A stretch of DNA of 64,000 bases, from the NCBI GenBank assembly GCA_963682175.1, contig OY821786.1:21009501-21073500 (forward strand), given 5' to 3'. Each line of letters opens with the position of its first letter. Positions within the stretch are counted from its first letter, which is position 1. Below, one piece after another: positions 12,378 to 24,230 of this stretch. The notes beneath the pieces were generated by a model. That model searched no databases. It saw nothing but the letters and a program-made list of their open reading frames with translations, and was not told the DNA's origin. A program made the position numbers and the translations under genes. Source of the DNA: Triglochin maritima. Lineage: Eukaryota > Streptophyta > Magnoliopsida > Alismatales > Juncaginaceae.

Positions 12378-14448
12378 TGTGAAACCCCTTACCCATTCTC
12401 CTTCCTGTCCATCATCTCCTTCACCCAAATCCCTAAACCCCTCACCCTCACCTTCCTCCCTCTTTCTTCTCCATCCGGCCTAAACCTTTAATCCCCAATC
12501 TACACCAAACCCGACATCCTCCACAACTCCGACGACGGCTCCAGCGGCGGTGAGCACTACGACTCCGACGAGCATCTTCAGTGGGGTCATCTGCACGTAA
12601 GTGCAGAGGGGAGGGCGTCCCCTTCTCTGGTCTTTCTTCCTCCCGTCGATTCGGGATTGAGGTATGCCACCACAAATGAAGATTTAGATCCGATAATTTG
12701 GTTTGGGTTTTTTTGGATGTTGCTTAGTTCGGATGGTTTTGGATGGTTTGATGAACGGAGGTTGGGCTGAGTGTTGGTCAAATGAGGGGCGAATTGATTG
12801 GTGCCCACCACATGTTCGATGAAATGTCCCTTAGAGCTTAAATGTTAGAGTATCTTTTGCTTTCCTTCCAATGCATGTTAATGACTATGTTTTGTTGATT
12901 TAGTATTCAAACTAAGTCATACTTGATCCATATGTTGATGCCATCGTGGTGGTGGACCAAGGAGTTCATGTCGTGGTTGCTTATTAATTGTTGGTTGATC
13001 ATGTTTCATGTATATCTTTAGTTGCACTTATGTCATGCTTAGGGATGGTACGAATTTGGTTAATAGAGTATGAGGTTGATATTCGATTTCGATATTTGGA
13101 TGCACGTGAGGTGTTTGTTAATATGCCTTGGTATGTTGTTAATATTATGGATTAATAAATGATACATTTGTGTTGCCATGATATCGATGTGGACAATATA
13201 ATGAATTATTGGAATATTTGTGGGAAAAACCCTGAGCGTATTATAAAATGTGGGAATTAGTTTAATTTTGGGAAAACTACTTTTTTCCCTGGACTTTCTA
13301 TAGATTTGTAGTTAATTACATTAGTCGGGTAAATTACTGTTTCCCCCCCTTGAGTTTTGTATATTGCTCTAAGATTTGTTATTGCCTTGGTAAGGTTTAT
13401 GATATGAATTATTAGGGTCACATGACCCGTACTTTTGGGGTTAATTGTGTTTACCCCTTGCCTTATGAGAGGGGTTTGTGGAACCGGTTGTCCACCCACG
13501 TTGTGGCGAGTGACCGTTTAGGGGCGTTGCTTATGGGCTCGGGCGTGTGGTGGTGAGGATGGCATGTGAGGCACATATGAGTAGATGTTAGGGTGTTTCC
13601 CGGTTGGGGCGGTCCGGAGGCTTTACCAGCGTTGTGACAAGTGACCGCCGGAGTTGGGCTCGCGGGCTCGGGCGTTGTGGTTGGATTCTTGGAGCCGTGT
13701 TTTGTTGCGGTTCGGAAGGGTCAACCCACGTTGTTGCGAGTGGCCGTTAGGGAGTGTTGCTCACGGGCTCGGGCGTGTGGTCGGCTTCCGAAGCTGGATG
13801 CGGAACTGGTCAGCTCACCAGCGTTGTGAGGGGTGACCGTTAGGGAGCGTTGCTCACGGGCTCGGGCGCGTGGTTGGAGTAGGGCATTGCCTTGTGGGCT
13901 GAATGCGTGGTCTTGTCGAGGGTGCACGCTCGGCCTGACTGGGCACGTGGTTGCCTTGGGACGCGTGACAGTTCTGTCCTGAGAGAGAGTTGAATGTTTC
14001 CTTATGGATCGGATGTGTGGTGGGGTCGAGGTGCACGCTCGACTTCGTTGGACGAGTGGTTGTCTTGAGACACGAGACCTGTGTGAGCAGTCATGGACGA
14101 CTAGACCTTGTGTGGTGTCTGGTTGGGGTGGTGTACTGAGTCTTGATTTAAGACTCAGGTGTGCCTATTCGTGTGCAGGTGGGACGCGGTAGGTGATCGG
14201 AGGCGACTTGGGCTTGGGACGCGTGGACTGTATATGTTGAGCTCAGTTGTCATGTATTGTTCCTACTCCTCTCAGTAGATATGTAGTAGGATTCAGAGTT
14301 CTTGTTTTTCCCTTCCGCATTGTACTTTGACCTTATTATATATTTTAATTGGGGTCTCGAGTTGGTTATTTCTGTTAATGTCTCTTTTTCACTTCCTTTT
14401 TATGTTCTGATTATTGCTATGGCCCGAGTGCGGATTAGGGGCGTTACA
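12378..14448 (+). repeat. Ty3/gypsy second LTR (about 2.07 kb)
   Basis: It begins TGTGAAACCCC and ends GCGTTACA, and is collinear with 2956-5041, including the GC-rich internal repeats (about 13487-13880). It is followed by another primer-binding site (14452-14463) and about 10 further bases that match the sequence after the first LTR. It therefore does not end at host DNA as a normal 3' LTR should. Confidence 0.85.
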
Positions 14449-14451
14449 GCT

Positions 14452-14463
14452 TGGTATCAGAGC
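14452..14463 (+). other. Second primer-binding site after the second gypsy LTR
   Basis: TGGTATCAGAGC is followed by 'tcaggtca', as it is after the first LTR. The match breaks off at about 14472, where copia sequence starts. Confidence 0.8.
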
Positions 14464-14474
14464 TCAGGTCATAC

Positions 14475-15018
14475 GAGTACTTCTATCACTAGCAATGTTT
14501 TTGATTTACTTCGTGTTGACATTTGGGGTAAGTATTCTGTGCCCACTCATAATGGATGCCAATATTACTTTATTCTTGTTGATGATTATAGGTATACTTG
14601 GATTTTCCTTATGAAGCATAAATCTGAAAGTTATAACATACATACCAATTTTATTGCTATGCATGATTGATACTCAATTCAAAACCAAAGTTAAAACTGT
14701 AAGAACAGACAATGGTCTTGAATTCTTGTTAAATGAAATGGAGAAATACTTGGATCACATGGCATATCCATAAGAAAACTTGTCCACGTACACCCCAACA
14801 AAATGGAGTAGTGGAAAGAAAGCATAAGCACATTCTTAATGTTGCCAGAGCTCTTAGATTTCTCTCAAACATGCCTATGGTATTTTGGGGTGAGTGTATC
14901 CTCGTAGCTACATATCATTAATAGAATGCCTACCAAGATCCTAAACCATAAAAAAACTCATGAAATTCTGTTCAAAACTGAACTGAGTAATGGACACTTA
15001 AAAGTTTTTGGTTGTTTA
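14475..15018 (+). pseudogene. Ty1/copia integrase remnant
   Basis: Frames read FDLLRVDIWGKYSVPTHNG and YYFILVDDYRYTWIFLMKHK. After a shift come [33 protein letters not shown] and NGHLKVFGCLS. These hold the D, D and E catalytic segments of the copia integrase core (VDIW, RTDNG, GVVERK). Frameshifts near 14660 and 14740 and several stops make it a pseudogene. It breaks off near 15018, where a different terminus-like sequence begins. Confidence 0.8.
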
Positions 15019-15180
15019 AGTAACTGAACTGTTATTCATCGCCGTAAAACTACTTAAATCGCTCGTACAGATTACCATTTTGCCCTTCTACCCTTTCTAT
15101 TTATATAACTCTTCATTTCACTCTCCTAACACCACTCTCTCTTCATATTATTCTTCTATTTACCAGATACAATGTCTCGG
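15009..15180 (+). other. Putative terminus of a PMD-carrying MULE
   Basis: The segment 'acttaaatcgctcgtacag' followed by 'attaccattttgccc' resembles 24312-24345 ('atgtaaatcgcccgtgac', 'aattactattttatc'). The two places may be related transposon ends. No target duplication could be shown, so the boundary is approximate. Confidence 0.35.
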
Positions 15181-15240
15181 ATTACTCAAATCTAGTAAAT
15201 TGCCTTGTTTATTTAAAAACAAAATTAATTTTTTTTAGGT

Positions 15241-15366
15241 GGGGCGTCCGCGGGAGACGCCCGAACATAGGGTCAGGCGTCTGCGGGAGCCGCCTCCCCC
15301 ATGGGGGAGGCAGATCCGGCAGACGCCTCCCCGAACGTTGGGGCGTCTCCAGTAGACGCCCCCATT
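15241..15366. repeat. GC-rich inverted repeats with GGCGTCT/AGACGCC
   Basis: At least five copies of the 7-mer GGCGTCT, or its complement AGACGCC, occur within about 125 bp. They include a perfect-centre hairpin around AACGTT (about 15321-15348). The flanks are strongly AT-rich, so this is a sharp compositional island. The rest of 15367-15700 is AT-rich with no gene. Confidence 0.6.
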
Positions 15367-16074
15367 TTTTGTTTTTTTTAAATTGATTATTATGTTAATA
15401 ATGAATTAAATTAGTTTAGTAAATCCTTTATTGATTATAAATTGAGATAATTACTAAAGAAATCGACTATTAAGTTAATAATTAGTTTAATTATTTTAGT
15501 AAGGAATTATTGATTAAAAGTTGTGATAATAGCTAAATAAATTGATTATTAAGTTAATAATTAGTTGTGTTCGATTTTTGTAAAGGATTATAGATTAATT
15601 GTGATAATTGCAAAATAAATTGATTATTAAGTTAATGATTAGTTTACTTATTCTAGTAAATCCATTAATAAAATTTTATTTTTAAAATTGAATTAATAGT
15701 CATCGGGTTACCGTGGAGGAAAATGGAACTCAATTCTCTTACGCGCGGTATGTAGTGTAGCAGATGAGTCAGGTCCACGTCATCCACGTAGACGGGGTAT
15801 TTTTGCTTCAGTTAGGAGAGAGAAAGATCTTTTATGTCGTCGTCAGACACATGGGGATTCTTTCGACGACGAGGATGATTCAAATGAGTTGAGGAGTCAC
15901 GACGAGAGTGACGATGGGGGCCGGTATGGCTTGGAGCCATAGGAGAAGGCGATATAGCAGAACGGTCGAGGACGGGGGCGACATTGTAGTCCTTCGGCTG
16001 AATGAGTCGTTTGGAAGGGTCGAGGTGGCCGGTTTGTGACCGGTGATTCGAGTTCGTGCACTGCAGACGCCCTA

Positions 16075-19000
16075 GCTCAGAAGAAGAAGAAGAGGGGTGA
16101 GGATGAGTCTTGGATCGTCACAGATATGATGCCCGGTGTTCCTCTAGATGGCAGCGTCATTCCGAGTTTCGGAGGCCACATCGCCAGACGCATCTAGGAT
16201 GGAGAGGATCAGAAGGTTTTCAAGTTCCATAATCTGCACAGAGCCTGTTACGACATTGCAGGCTTGGTGTGTTGGCTTTTTGGCCTTAATCTATATTAAT
16301 TTTGATGATTAATTAAACTAATCTGAATCAATGAACCTAATCATTCAAAGCGAGCAAACACGATTACATGCATTGCATATATATTTGTTTACTTGCAATC
16401 ATCTTAATAGGTTGATCAGACAATCAAGGAAATGATCATTGAGACAAGGACATCAAGACTCAAGACTTGTAATCAAAGCTTTGGATCAAGACATGTAACT
16501 TTATATTTATTGAGTCCATAAGGTTTTATGTAAACTTGAGCACTAGGATTCTGTCCCGTCATTCCTCGGTAAACGGAACCTATTTCGGTTAACCGAATCA
16601 TACCCAGTTCGGTCCACCGAACACCTATTGGATAGCCGAATTCTTCCCACCAGTAAAACTTAGGTGTTCTCTGGAATTGCCCCAACGGAAGACCGAACTA
16701 CCTTCGGTCGACCGAATAGCCCTGGACCGGTTTTGGACTTTGCTCCAACGGTCACATTCAATCGAGTCCCTAGAGCCCAATTAACTTGACCCACTTCAGA
16801 TGACCGCACACACTTCGGTCTACCGAATCCTTATTGGCTTTAGGAGCCCAACGACTATTTTACACGTGGCACTTAACCGTTATCGATAAACCAATTTCCC
16901 ATACAATGTCAGCGCAATACGCGCTACTTAGGTCTACCAAAGTATACATGGTCAACCGAACTTGACATAATCAGAGCCCAATCAATTCTACTGTCCACCT
17001 TGGAACGGTGAATCGAATGTACTTCAGTGAACCGAATTTAATTAGGGCTAAATAGATAAAAGCTACTGGAGGTTAGTGAACGGTGATCAGATACATAATC
17101 GGTAAACCGAGTTCTTAGTTCAGACCAATTCTTCGGACTACCGTTTGGATAACGGTCGCTCGATTCTGTCTCGATTTCTGCCCGAGCCTAAGTCACATCT
17201 TGCATTCTGATTGGTCCATTCCCCACCAACTCCCAAACGGCTATATGAGCTTGAAGTCTTATAAATAGGACCTCATTTGGTTGCTTTGGACATCTTGAAC
17301 ACTTCCTATCTATCCAATACTCAAAGCCAAATCCTCTCCATCTTCAAGCTCTCAATCCACAACACTCAAGCCTAAACTTCACCACTTGCATATTCAATTT
17401 AATATCATATCCAAGTGTGCTCAAGTATAGAGTGTTAGTTAGATTGTGATTCAACTTTCATATTCAAGAATCAAAGAGTTGTAAAGCTTCGAGGAAGCTC
17501 CCTCTTGGGTTGTGAGAGGAGACACGAGCAAGGCGAGGGTGTTCGCGAGGCTCGGTGTTGTAAACGGTATTGATCTCGGCCCGGAACGGAGATCGATTAG
17601 TGGAACCGTAATTGAGGCTCGGGGGATCGAGCGAGGCTTGCGAGGAGGACTAGGACCCGGGTGTGGGTGTCGAACCTCTCTAAACTCCGGCGTCGTCATT
17701 TTTGTGGTTTGCAATTGTCTCTTCCTTAATCCTTCGATTATTATTTTTAATTCCGCATTTATCCATCGATTAGAGGGCCATAGATCCTAACATGCAGTTC
17801 AGTGATGACTGATGATATGACGACGACCGTTACTGACCGTCACTTGCCGTACAACATGTTTTCCTGCATTGACATGCCGTTGATTTCGGCTTTCGTGGAG
17901 CGGTGGCAGCCTGACACCAACACTTTCCACTTGTCGTTCGGAGAGATGACGATCATGTTGCATGACGTCTTTCAAAATCTGCACATTCCTGTTGAGGACC
18001 CTATGGTCAGTGCGCAGGCGCCGACGTCTGAGTTGAAGTTATTTGTATTAGAGTTGCTGGGTGTCAGCCTCGAGGGTCTTGGGCGGGATAACTCATTTTG
18101 GAGTGGCGGTGGTGTTAGTATCGATGCTGTGGACGAGTGTTGCAGATGAGAGCGACCACCACGGACTGAGGATATGTAAATGACTGCTTACCTCTTCTTA
18201 TTGCTAGGTTACGTCTTGTTTGTCGACAGGAGCGATTGCAGAGTCAGACTACGCGACCTATTGGAGGCGAGGGAGCCAGATACCATTGGTCAGTACTCTT
18301 GGGGGTCAACGACGTTGACATATATGTATCACCAACTGGGTATATCGAGTCGTGCTGATTGTTCTGGGATTACAAGTTGTCTTACACTGCTGCAGGCTTG
18401 GATATATGAGTATTTTCCTGCTTTCCTCCCGCATCGGGAACGGAAGATTATTGAGCGTGGGCATCCTTGTTCGTGTATGTGGGCTGTCCGGGCCGAGGAT
18501 AAGAACGAGGGTCGACTTCTTTCTATTCGTAGACGACTACATTAGATGATTGCATCGTAAGTATATAATGTATATATCATTCACGTTTATTTAAATTTCA
18601 ACTTTATTATTATTAACGTATAAACGTTTAGGTTAACTGGTTTCCGTATGGTCCTGAGCCTGATGTAGTTGTGCCGAGGACTACATTTGTGGGCGTTATT
18701 CGTTATAGGGATATCACAGAGCCTTATTTACCTGATCGCGTGTTACGTCAGTTAGGTTACGTTCAGGTGATCTCGGTTGACATCCCGACGCCCTAACATG
18801 CAGTACAGTCTGTGATTGCGACGGCGTATGACGTCAGGCATAGCGTTTCGTTCGCGGAATCGGTTTGGAGGACATTTCCAAGAGTAGGACGACTTCACCT
18901 GGAAGATCGGAGTCGTAGCCGCTACCCCTCCACTTGTGATGCAGATTATTTGTAGTGGTTCGGTAGGTGCTCACATCCACTTATCGTACGCGGTATCATT

Positions 19001-19289
19001 CCGAGACCGGAGAGACCACTGGATAGGACATGTGCCAATGCGGTAAGTTTATCTAATTTTATTTGTAATTGTAATGTATATTTTGTTATTATTGTTAATG
19101 TACGCTAATTTTTATGTTACATACAGTTGATGAGTAGGGCGATACGGTGTACGCAGCCGTTCTTGCGACAGAGGGACAGGATGCCGACTCAGGATACGAG
19201 ACTTGCATGTACAGATTGGGATCGCCTCATCGAGGATTGGAACAACCAGTTGGGCATTTCGGACCATGATTCAGATGTTGAGTTGTAGT
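16075..19289 (+). pseudogene. Plant mobile domain (PMD, aminotransferase-like) pseudogene
   Basis: The first part (16081-16269) reads MMPGVPLDGSVIPSFGGHIA and then HNLHRACYDIAG, with a stop in between. After a 1.5-kb solo LTR the frame continues with DRHLPYNMFSCIDMPLISAF and VERWQPDTNTFHLSFGEMT. This is the PMD signature of plant MAIL1-like and transposon-borne proteins (PF10536). A likely intron with donor near 18557 and acceptor near 18632 leads into VNWFPYGPEPDVVV and YLPDRVLRQLGYVQ. Another intron (about 19042-19128) precedes a C-terminal exon ending at 19289. Several stops (for example near 18178, 18796 and 18953) show decay. PMD proteins are commonly carried by MULEs; no transposase is seen here. 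Confidence 0.7.
16270..17792 (+). mobile_element. Solo LTR (copia-like, TGTTGG family) inside the PMD pseudogene
   Basis: It begins TGTTGGCTTTTTGGCC and ends ATAGATCCTAACA. It has the same layout as the other LTRs of this family: palindrome-rich upstream part, 'tataaatagg' box near 17260, and a conserved 'gaggactaggacccggg' block near 17642. PMD coding sequence lies on both sides. A clean target duplication is not visible: TGGTG precedes it and TGCAG follows, although TGCAG also occurs 13 bp upstream at 16257-16261. Confidence 0.75.
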
Positions 19290-19499
19290 TCACTTGCTCT
19301 TACTATCGTTTTATTATATGTTGCACTATTACTACATTTGCTGGTATTTGCATATGCTTATCTGTGTACTCTTATTATTTATTTCTTACGAACATATCTT
19401 CTACTTATTTCTTTGACTATCGTATTTTTAATATTTATTTTTCACGAACATATTTTTTTGAGGACTAAGAAAATTTGAGTTGCTCAAAGAATTGATGGT

Positions 19500-20965
19500 T
19501 GATTCATGAATTGACTAAGAAAATGAAATGCATGGGTGATGTCAGGTCTTTGACGGTTGGGTATAGTAATCTGCCAATGAGCCTCCAGAAGATGGTGGGA
19601 TAATGTAAAACTTCTCTTGTTTCAGCAGCTAATTTATGATTAACTTCCATTTGTGTTGTTTTTGGTTTGGTGCCCTCAAGTCTTGTATCACTGAGGATGT
19701 CAAGTGCATATTTACGTTGGTTCAAGCTGATTCCTTGCTTTGATCTTGCTACCTCTATGCTAAGAAAGTACTTTGTGGTCCTAGGTCTTTAATGTTGAAC
19801 TTCTCCCTTAGGTTATGCTTTAGTTGCTCAATCACATTCATGTTGTCACCTGCAACAAGTCATCAACATAAATTAGTAACACAATAAATGAGTTACTGGT
19901 TTTGGAGGTGAAGAGTGAATACTCAGATTTAGCTTAAGTATAACCAGAAGTCATCAAAACTTTGGTTAGTTTTTCAAACCAACATCTAGAAGATTGTTTT
20001 AAACCATAAATTGATTTGTTAAGTTTACAAATCAAATTATGTTTTTCCTCTCCAAAACCAAGTGGTGGTATGATATACATTTCTTCGTATAGATCACCAT
20101 GAAGAAATGCATTGTTCACATCAAGTTGATGTGTATACCAGTTTTTAATTGCAGAAATTCTAAGGACAATCCTTATAGTTACCATTTTAGTAACAAGGAA
20201 AAAAGTCTCATGAAAATCAAGTCCTTCAACTTGATTAAATCGTTTTGCAACTAATTTGGCCTTATACCTCTCTAATTCACCATTAGCCTTGTATTTTACT
20301 TTGTAAACTCATTTTGAACCTATAGATTTCTTATGAGGAGGAAGTGGCACCATATCCCAAGTGTGGTTGCTCTTCCATGTTGCAATTTCATGTTTCATGG
20401 CTTCACACCAATTCTGGTCCTTACATGCCTCATTATATGTTCTGGGGTCCTTTGTAGTATCGAGTTATTTTACAAAGCATGCATGTTTGTCAGATAAAAG
20501 CTTGTAAGTGACATAAAAATTTAGATGATATTGAGTACCTTTGTTTGAATATTTCAGTGTAGCTTGTTTTACGTGTGCATTGTTTCCTCTCATGGTGGGA
20601 CAATGGAAAATTTTAAGTCTGGTAGGTATAGTGGATTGTCTTGTTGACCTTCTGAGTTGTTCTCCTTTAAGTGCTTGTGGATATGCCTCAGTTACTTCAT
20701 CTGTATTCTCAAGCTTCTGCACTTCTTCATTTTGATTTCCATGGCCATCATGTGTTGTTGGGTGATTCCTCTTCTGCTTGTTGCTGAGGACTTTGCTCAC
20801 TGTCTGGGTCATGGTCCTCCACATATGTATAGTAGTCCATTGTGCTTATCATGTGATTTTGGTGATTATTGTGCTCCTCTTTTTTGATTGGAAACATGTT
20901 CTCAGAGAAAATAACATCTCTACTAATAATGATTTTTTTTGTTTTCAGATCATATATTTTATATC
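19500..20965 (-). pseudogene. Ty1/copia reverse transcriptase region remnant
   Basis: Reading on the minus strand from 20965: DLKTKKIIISRDVIFSEN closes the integrase C-terminal region. A linker follows (20824-20465, including RRSTRQSTIP). RT pieces come next (20185-19934: HQLDVNNAFLHGDLYEEMY, then SIYGLKQSSRCWFEK). Last is the RT-RNase H connection (19725-19504: NQRKYALDIL, WRLIGRLLYPT). These are hallmarks of copia RVT_2, but frames shift and stops intervene. It is opposite in strand to the copia integrase remnant at 14475-15018. Confidence 0.8.
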
Positions 20966-21747
20966 CCTTTGTTTTCAGCTAAATCCTCAAGAAAAGTCCA
21001 GGCATCATTTTCATTTTTCGACATAAAGTTCCCTTGGCTTACGGATTCTACCATAACCCTAGATGTGGGTGTCAATCCCTCATAAATAATTTGGCATAAT
21101 TGCCATCTTGGAATTCCATGATGAGGGCATTGGGTCAGTACACTCTTAAATCTTTCTAGATAGGAATAGAATGGCTCGCTCTCAGACTGAACGAATGCAA
21201 CAATTTCATTCCTAATCCTCATAGTCTTATGGTTGGGGAAATATTTTTTCAGGAATACTTGAACAAACTCAGCCCAACTCCTAATAGATCTTTCGGCTAG
21301 ACTATATAGCCATTTCTTAGCGTCGTCCTTCAGTGCTAGAGGCACGAATTTCAGACGCACTGCCTCCTCAGGGATATGCTGGTATTGCATAAGAGAGCAG
21401 ATTTCCTCAAATTCTCTAAGGAAGAGATATGGGTCTTCCCTAGAGGTGAACTTAGGCAACATACTCATGTATTGTGCCTTAAGTTCGAAATCGCGACCCG
21501 GTATGGTGGGCATACCGATGCACGATGGCGGAGCAGCCATCGCTGGATAGCATCGATCCCTCAGAGTTATAGGTTGTGCAACAGGTGGGTCCACTACGTT
21601 CTCACCCATTGGATCCGGGTGAGGTGGTGCAGCAGATGGATTGGGGCTAAGTTCCAGACTAGAATCTAGATGAACTCGTGAGAGTCGATTACTCAAGTCC
21701 CGAATCCAAATCTGAGTGCACCGGGTTGAATCAATTTTTGAATTCAA
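20959..21747 (-). pseudogene. Athila/Tat-like Ty3/gypsy gag (truncated)
   Basis: A 262-residue open frame contains the retrotransposon gag domain: FTSREDPYLFLREFEEICSL, then KWLYSLAERSIRSWAEFVQV and FLKKYFPNHKTMRIRNEIVA. The frame is intact, but it stops at LAENKGI exactly where the copia fragment begins. The rest of gag and all of pol are therefore missing. Upstream on the minus strand lie a leader (21748-23035), a primer site and an LTR, so this is the 5' third of a gypsy element cut off at about 20960. The N-terminal boundary at 21747 is the first Met in frame and may not be the true start. Confidence 0.8.
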
Positions 21748-23035
21748 ATTCGAAATTTAAATTCCAAATTTAATTTCAAGAATTAATTACAATTTTTTTA
21801 TTTTCGTTTTTATTTATTTATTTTTTTTAATGTTTTTTTTCAAAAGGGAAACAAACAATAGAATGGGGAAAGATGAGAAAGGAATCCTAATCTAGAGAAT
21901 TGAGGTGAGAAGAGAAAGAAGACTCAGATGAGAAGGGAAACTTAACTCTAAAGATAGAAAGAGGGTTGGTCTGAAAATTCCTAAGAAAGCACGGTTCAAA
22001 CAATCCTAGACCTAGTGTCGCTTAGATCTAGACGACTCCTAACTGGTTGAGTCGAATTGATTCACTTGATTCACCTCCCTCACTAATCAAACCAACTTGG
22101 CCAGGCCATGTATAGCTAGTGGGGGCGCTTCCGACAGAGTCGGTGCCAATTAGACAACCACTTTGCTTGGAAGACTTACGTCAACACAAAAACACTTTCT
22201 AGACACCAAATTAAATTCAATCGGCTTCAGGTCATAGCAAGTCAAACCAATCTTCTCCTTAATTGAGTCTGAGTCCTTAGGGGCCAATGTCTAATTGATT
22301 TTAATTAAGGCTTGGGTGACACTTCGGGATTGTTATTTGTGGGCCACGGGAGGGTGATGAAATCCCCACCGTATCTTTGCCTACGGAGTTGCCCTTAAGA
22401 TAGTTTAACTTAGATCTAGCAAAGATAGTCAAACAATGGTCTTTAGAGGGGGGGCAATTGCAAGGTTGTATGCAAACTAGATTATATGCTTAAATGCAAT
22501 CGATGAAAACCACGATACGTACCTTGACTCCAGCACTTTTCAACAGAAATTGATTTGCAAGAATTTAGCAAGAATAATGCATACAAAACACTAGATGATG
22601 CATGCACTAAGGCCTTTCTAATTTTGCCAATTTTAGGTCAGAGTTGAATTATTACCAATTATGGAATTTTTGCCCTAACACATGCAGTTCTATGAAAAGG
22701 AAATTTTCCGAAACTAGAAATTACGAGAAAAAAGGCAACAAAGGTTACCGCCGGGTTCGCCGCCCGCTCTCGAAATTTCAGTAGCTCCACGCGTCCACCC
22801 AAAGATGGTGCTAACCTCAGAAAAATTTGAAGCCCAGATGCTTCAATTGTGCGGCGATTCCGCCGCAGGTTCCTCTTGATGTGCGGCGATTCCGCCGCCC
22901 TTGTTGCTCAGACTGCGTTTAGATTTCGCCGCGCGCTCTGTTGTCTCCTGAAACACAAATCCAAATACTTAGATCGCGCACAAGATAAACAGAATAGAAT
23001 CGAAATCAACAAAAAAAAACAAAATCTGCGTCGCC
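21748..23035 (-). other. Untranslated leader of the Athila-like element
   Basis: About 1.3 kb lies between the primer site and gag. It is low in coding potential and includes a near-repeat 'gtgcggcgattccgccgc' twice at 22850-22898. Long leaders are usual in Athila/Tat elements. Confidence 0.55.
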
Positions 23036-23053
23036 TCCCCGGCAACGGCGCCA
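23036..23053 (-). other. Primer-binding site, tRNA-Asp type
   Basis: On the minus strand it reads TGGCGCCGTTGCCGGGGA, the tRNA-Asp primer site used by many Athila/Tat-type plant gypsy elements. It lies a few bases from the LTR edge. Confidence 0.85.
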
Positions 23054-23059
23054 AAAACT

Positions 23060-24230
23060 TGATGAGAATTAAATTTATACCGCAAGTGCACGGCGTCAAT
23101 GAAGACGTGGCAAATACGGGTTGAACACAAGGAGGGAGAGATTTGTTATTAGTGTGATTTCGATTGGGGGAAAGAAGGAGAGAAGAATAAATTGGGTTTT
23201 GAGATTTTTGGGTTTTAATTATCTAAAGCAAGAAACAAGAACAATTAAAACTAAAACAAGAACAAAGAAGTGAATTCCGTTGGATGGAGGTTTAGATTTA
23301 AGGTTTAGATTAGAGAATTCAGAAACTTATAATAAATCATGTTAGTTACGAAGCATTACATGATAAATGATTTAACACAAATTCAAGTAATCAAAATATA
23401 CTAATCACGAAATTAAAATAATAACATTTATTCTCTTCTCTTCACCCTAAATCCGTCACCTCCACCCTTTGGAAATAGTTAGAAACTCATGGAGGGAGGA
23501 AGAAGGGGTCCTAGAGGCATTACAAAAGAAAACTAAAAACAAGAAATAAAACAACAGAAATTTATTAAACTAAGGAATAAAAACTAGAACATAAGCTAAG
23601 GGCTCTCACAACATCGTTTCAGGGCTATTTATAGCCGATACAAGGGACTTAGGTATAAAATAGGAAAGTACACGCGTCAACACGCAACCGGTAAAAATTT
23701 TAGAGCATGAATCTAATTTGGTGCGGCGGATTTGCCACCTTTTTAGCTCCGATTTAATCCGGATTTTTCCTGTGTGTTTATGGTATGATTTGATCCTCCT
23801 TTGCGCGTCTGGATTGATTCTTTCCATTCTTTTGAGCTTCGGATTAATTCCTTCATATATTTGGAGATCCACATTGATTTTTCTTTAGATTTTCTCCAAG
23901 ATAATATTTTGGTGCTTTAATTGCAATTAGGTCCTTGTCCTTTTGCAATTAAGTCCCCGGCTACTTTTGTGCTTAAGTCCTTGTTCTTTTTGTAATTAGG
24001 TCGTGAATGCTTTTATGCTTGGATACATTTCCATTTGAAACCCGATAATCTTGAGCTTGGTCTTTATGATAGAAATGAGTCTTTTGCACGCGTTTATGCT
24101 CGGGATATGGGTAATTTGCATTCAGGTCCCTGTATTCTGTAAATAAGACTAAACACATACCTTAGTAGCATTTATTGATATAAAATTAATCTAAATGAAA
24201 GACATATGATGCAATGTATGCAATGCATCA
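23060..24230 (-). repeat. LTR of the Athila-like element (about 1.17 kb)
   Basis: The plus strand begins TGATGAGAATT and ends GCAATGCATCA, so the ends are inverted repeats of TGATG. The segment near 23082-23115 (CCGCAAGTGCACGGCGTC) is shared with the solo LTRs at 24980 and 49155 and with the right end of the solo LTR at 57776-60690. This groups them as relatives. The partner LTR is outside the preserved part. Confidence 0.75.

Noticed and set aside
14449..14453. GCTTG after the second gypsy LTR as a target duplication of GCTTA before the first (2951-2955)
   Set aside because: The sequence after the second LTR is homologous to the internal primer-site region after the first LTR, so it is not host flank. 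The four-base match is coincidental.
16257..16269. TGCAG upstream as a clean target duplication for the solo LTR at 16270
   Set aside because: It is separated from the LTR start by eight extra bases. The match to TGCAG at 17793 is noted, but it is not a standard duplication.
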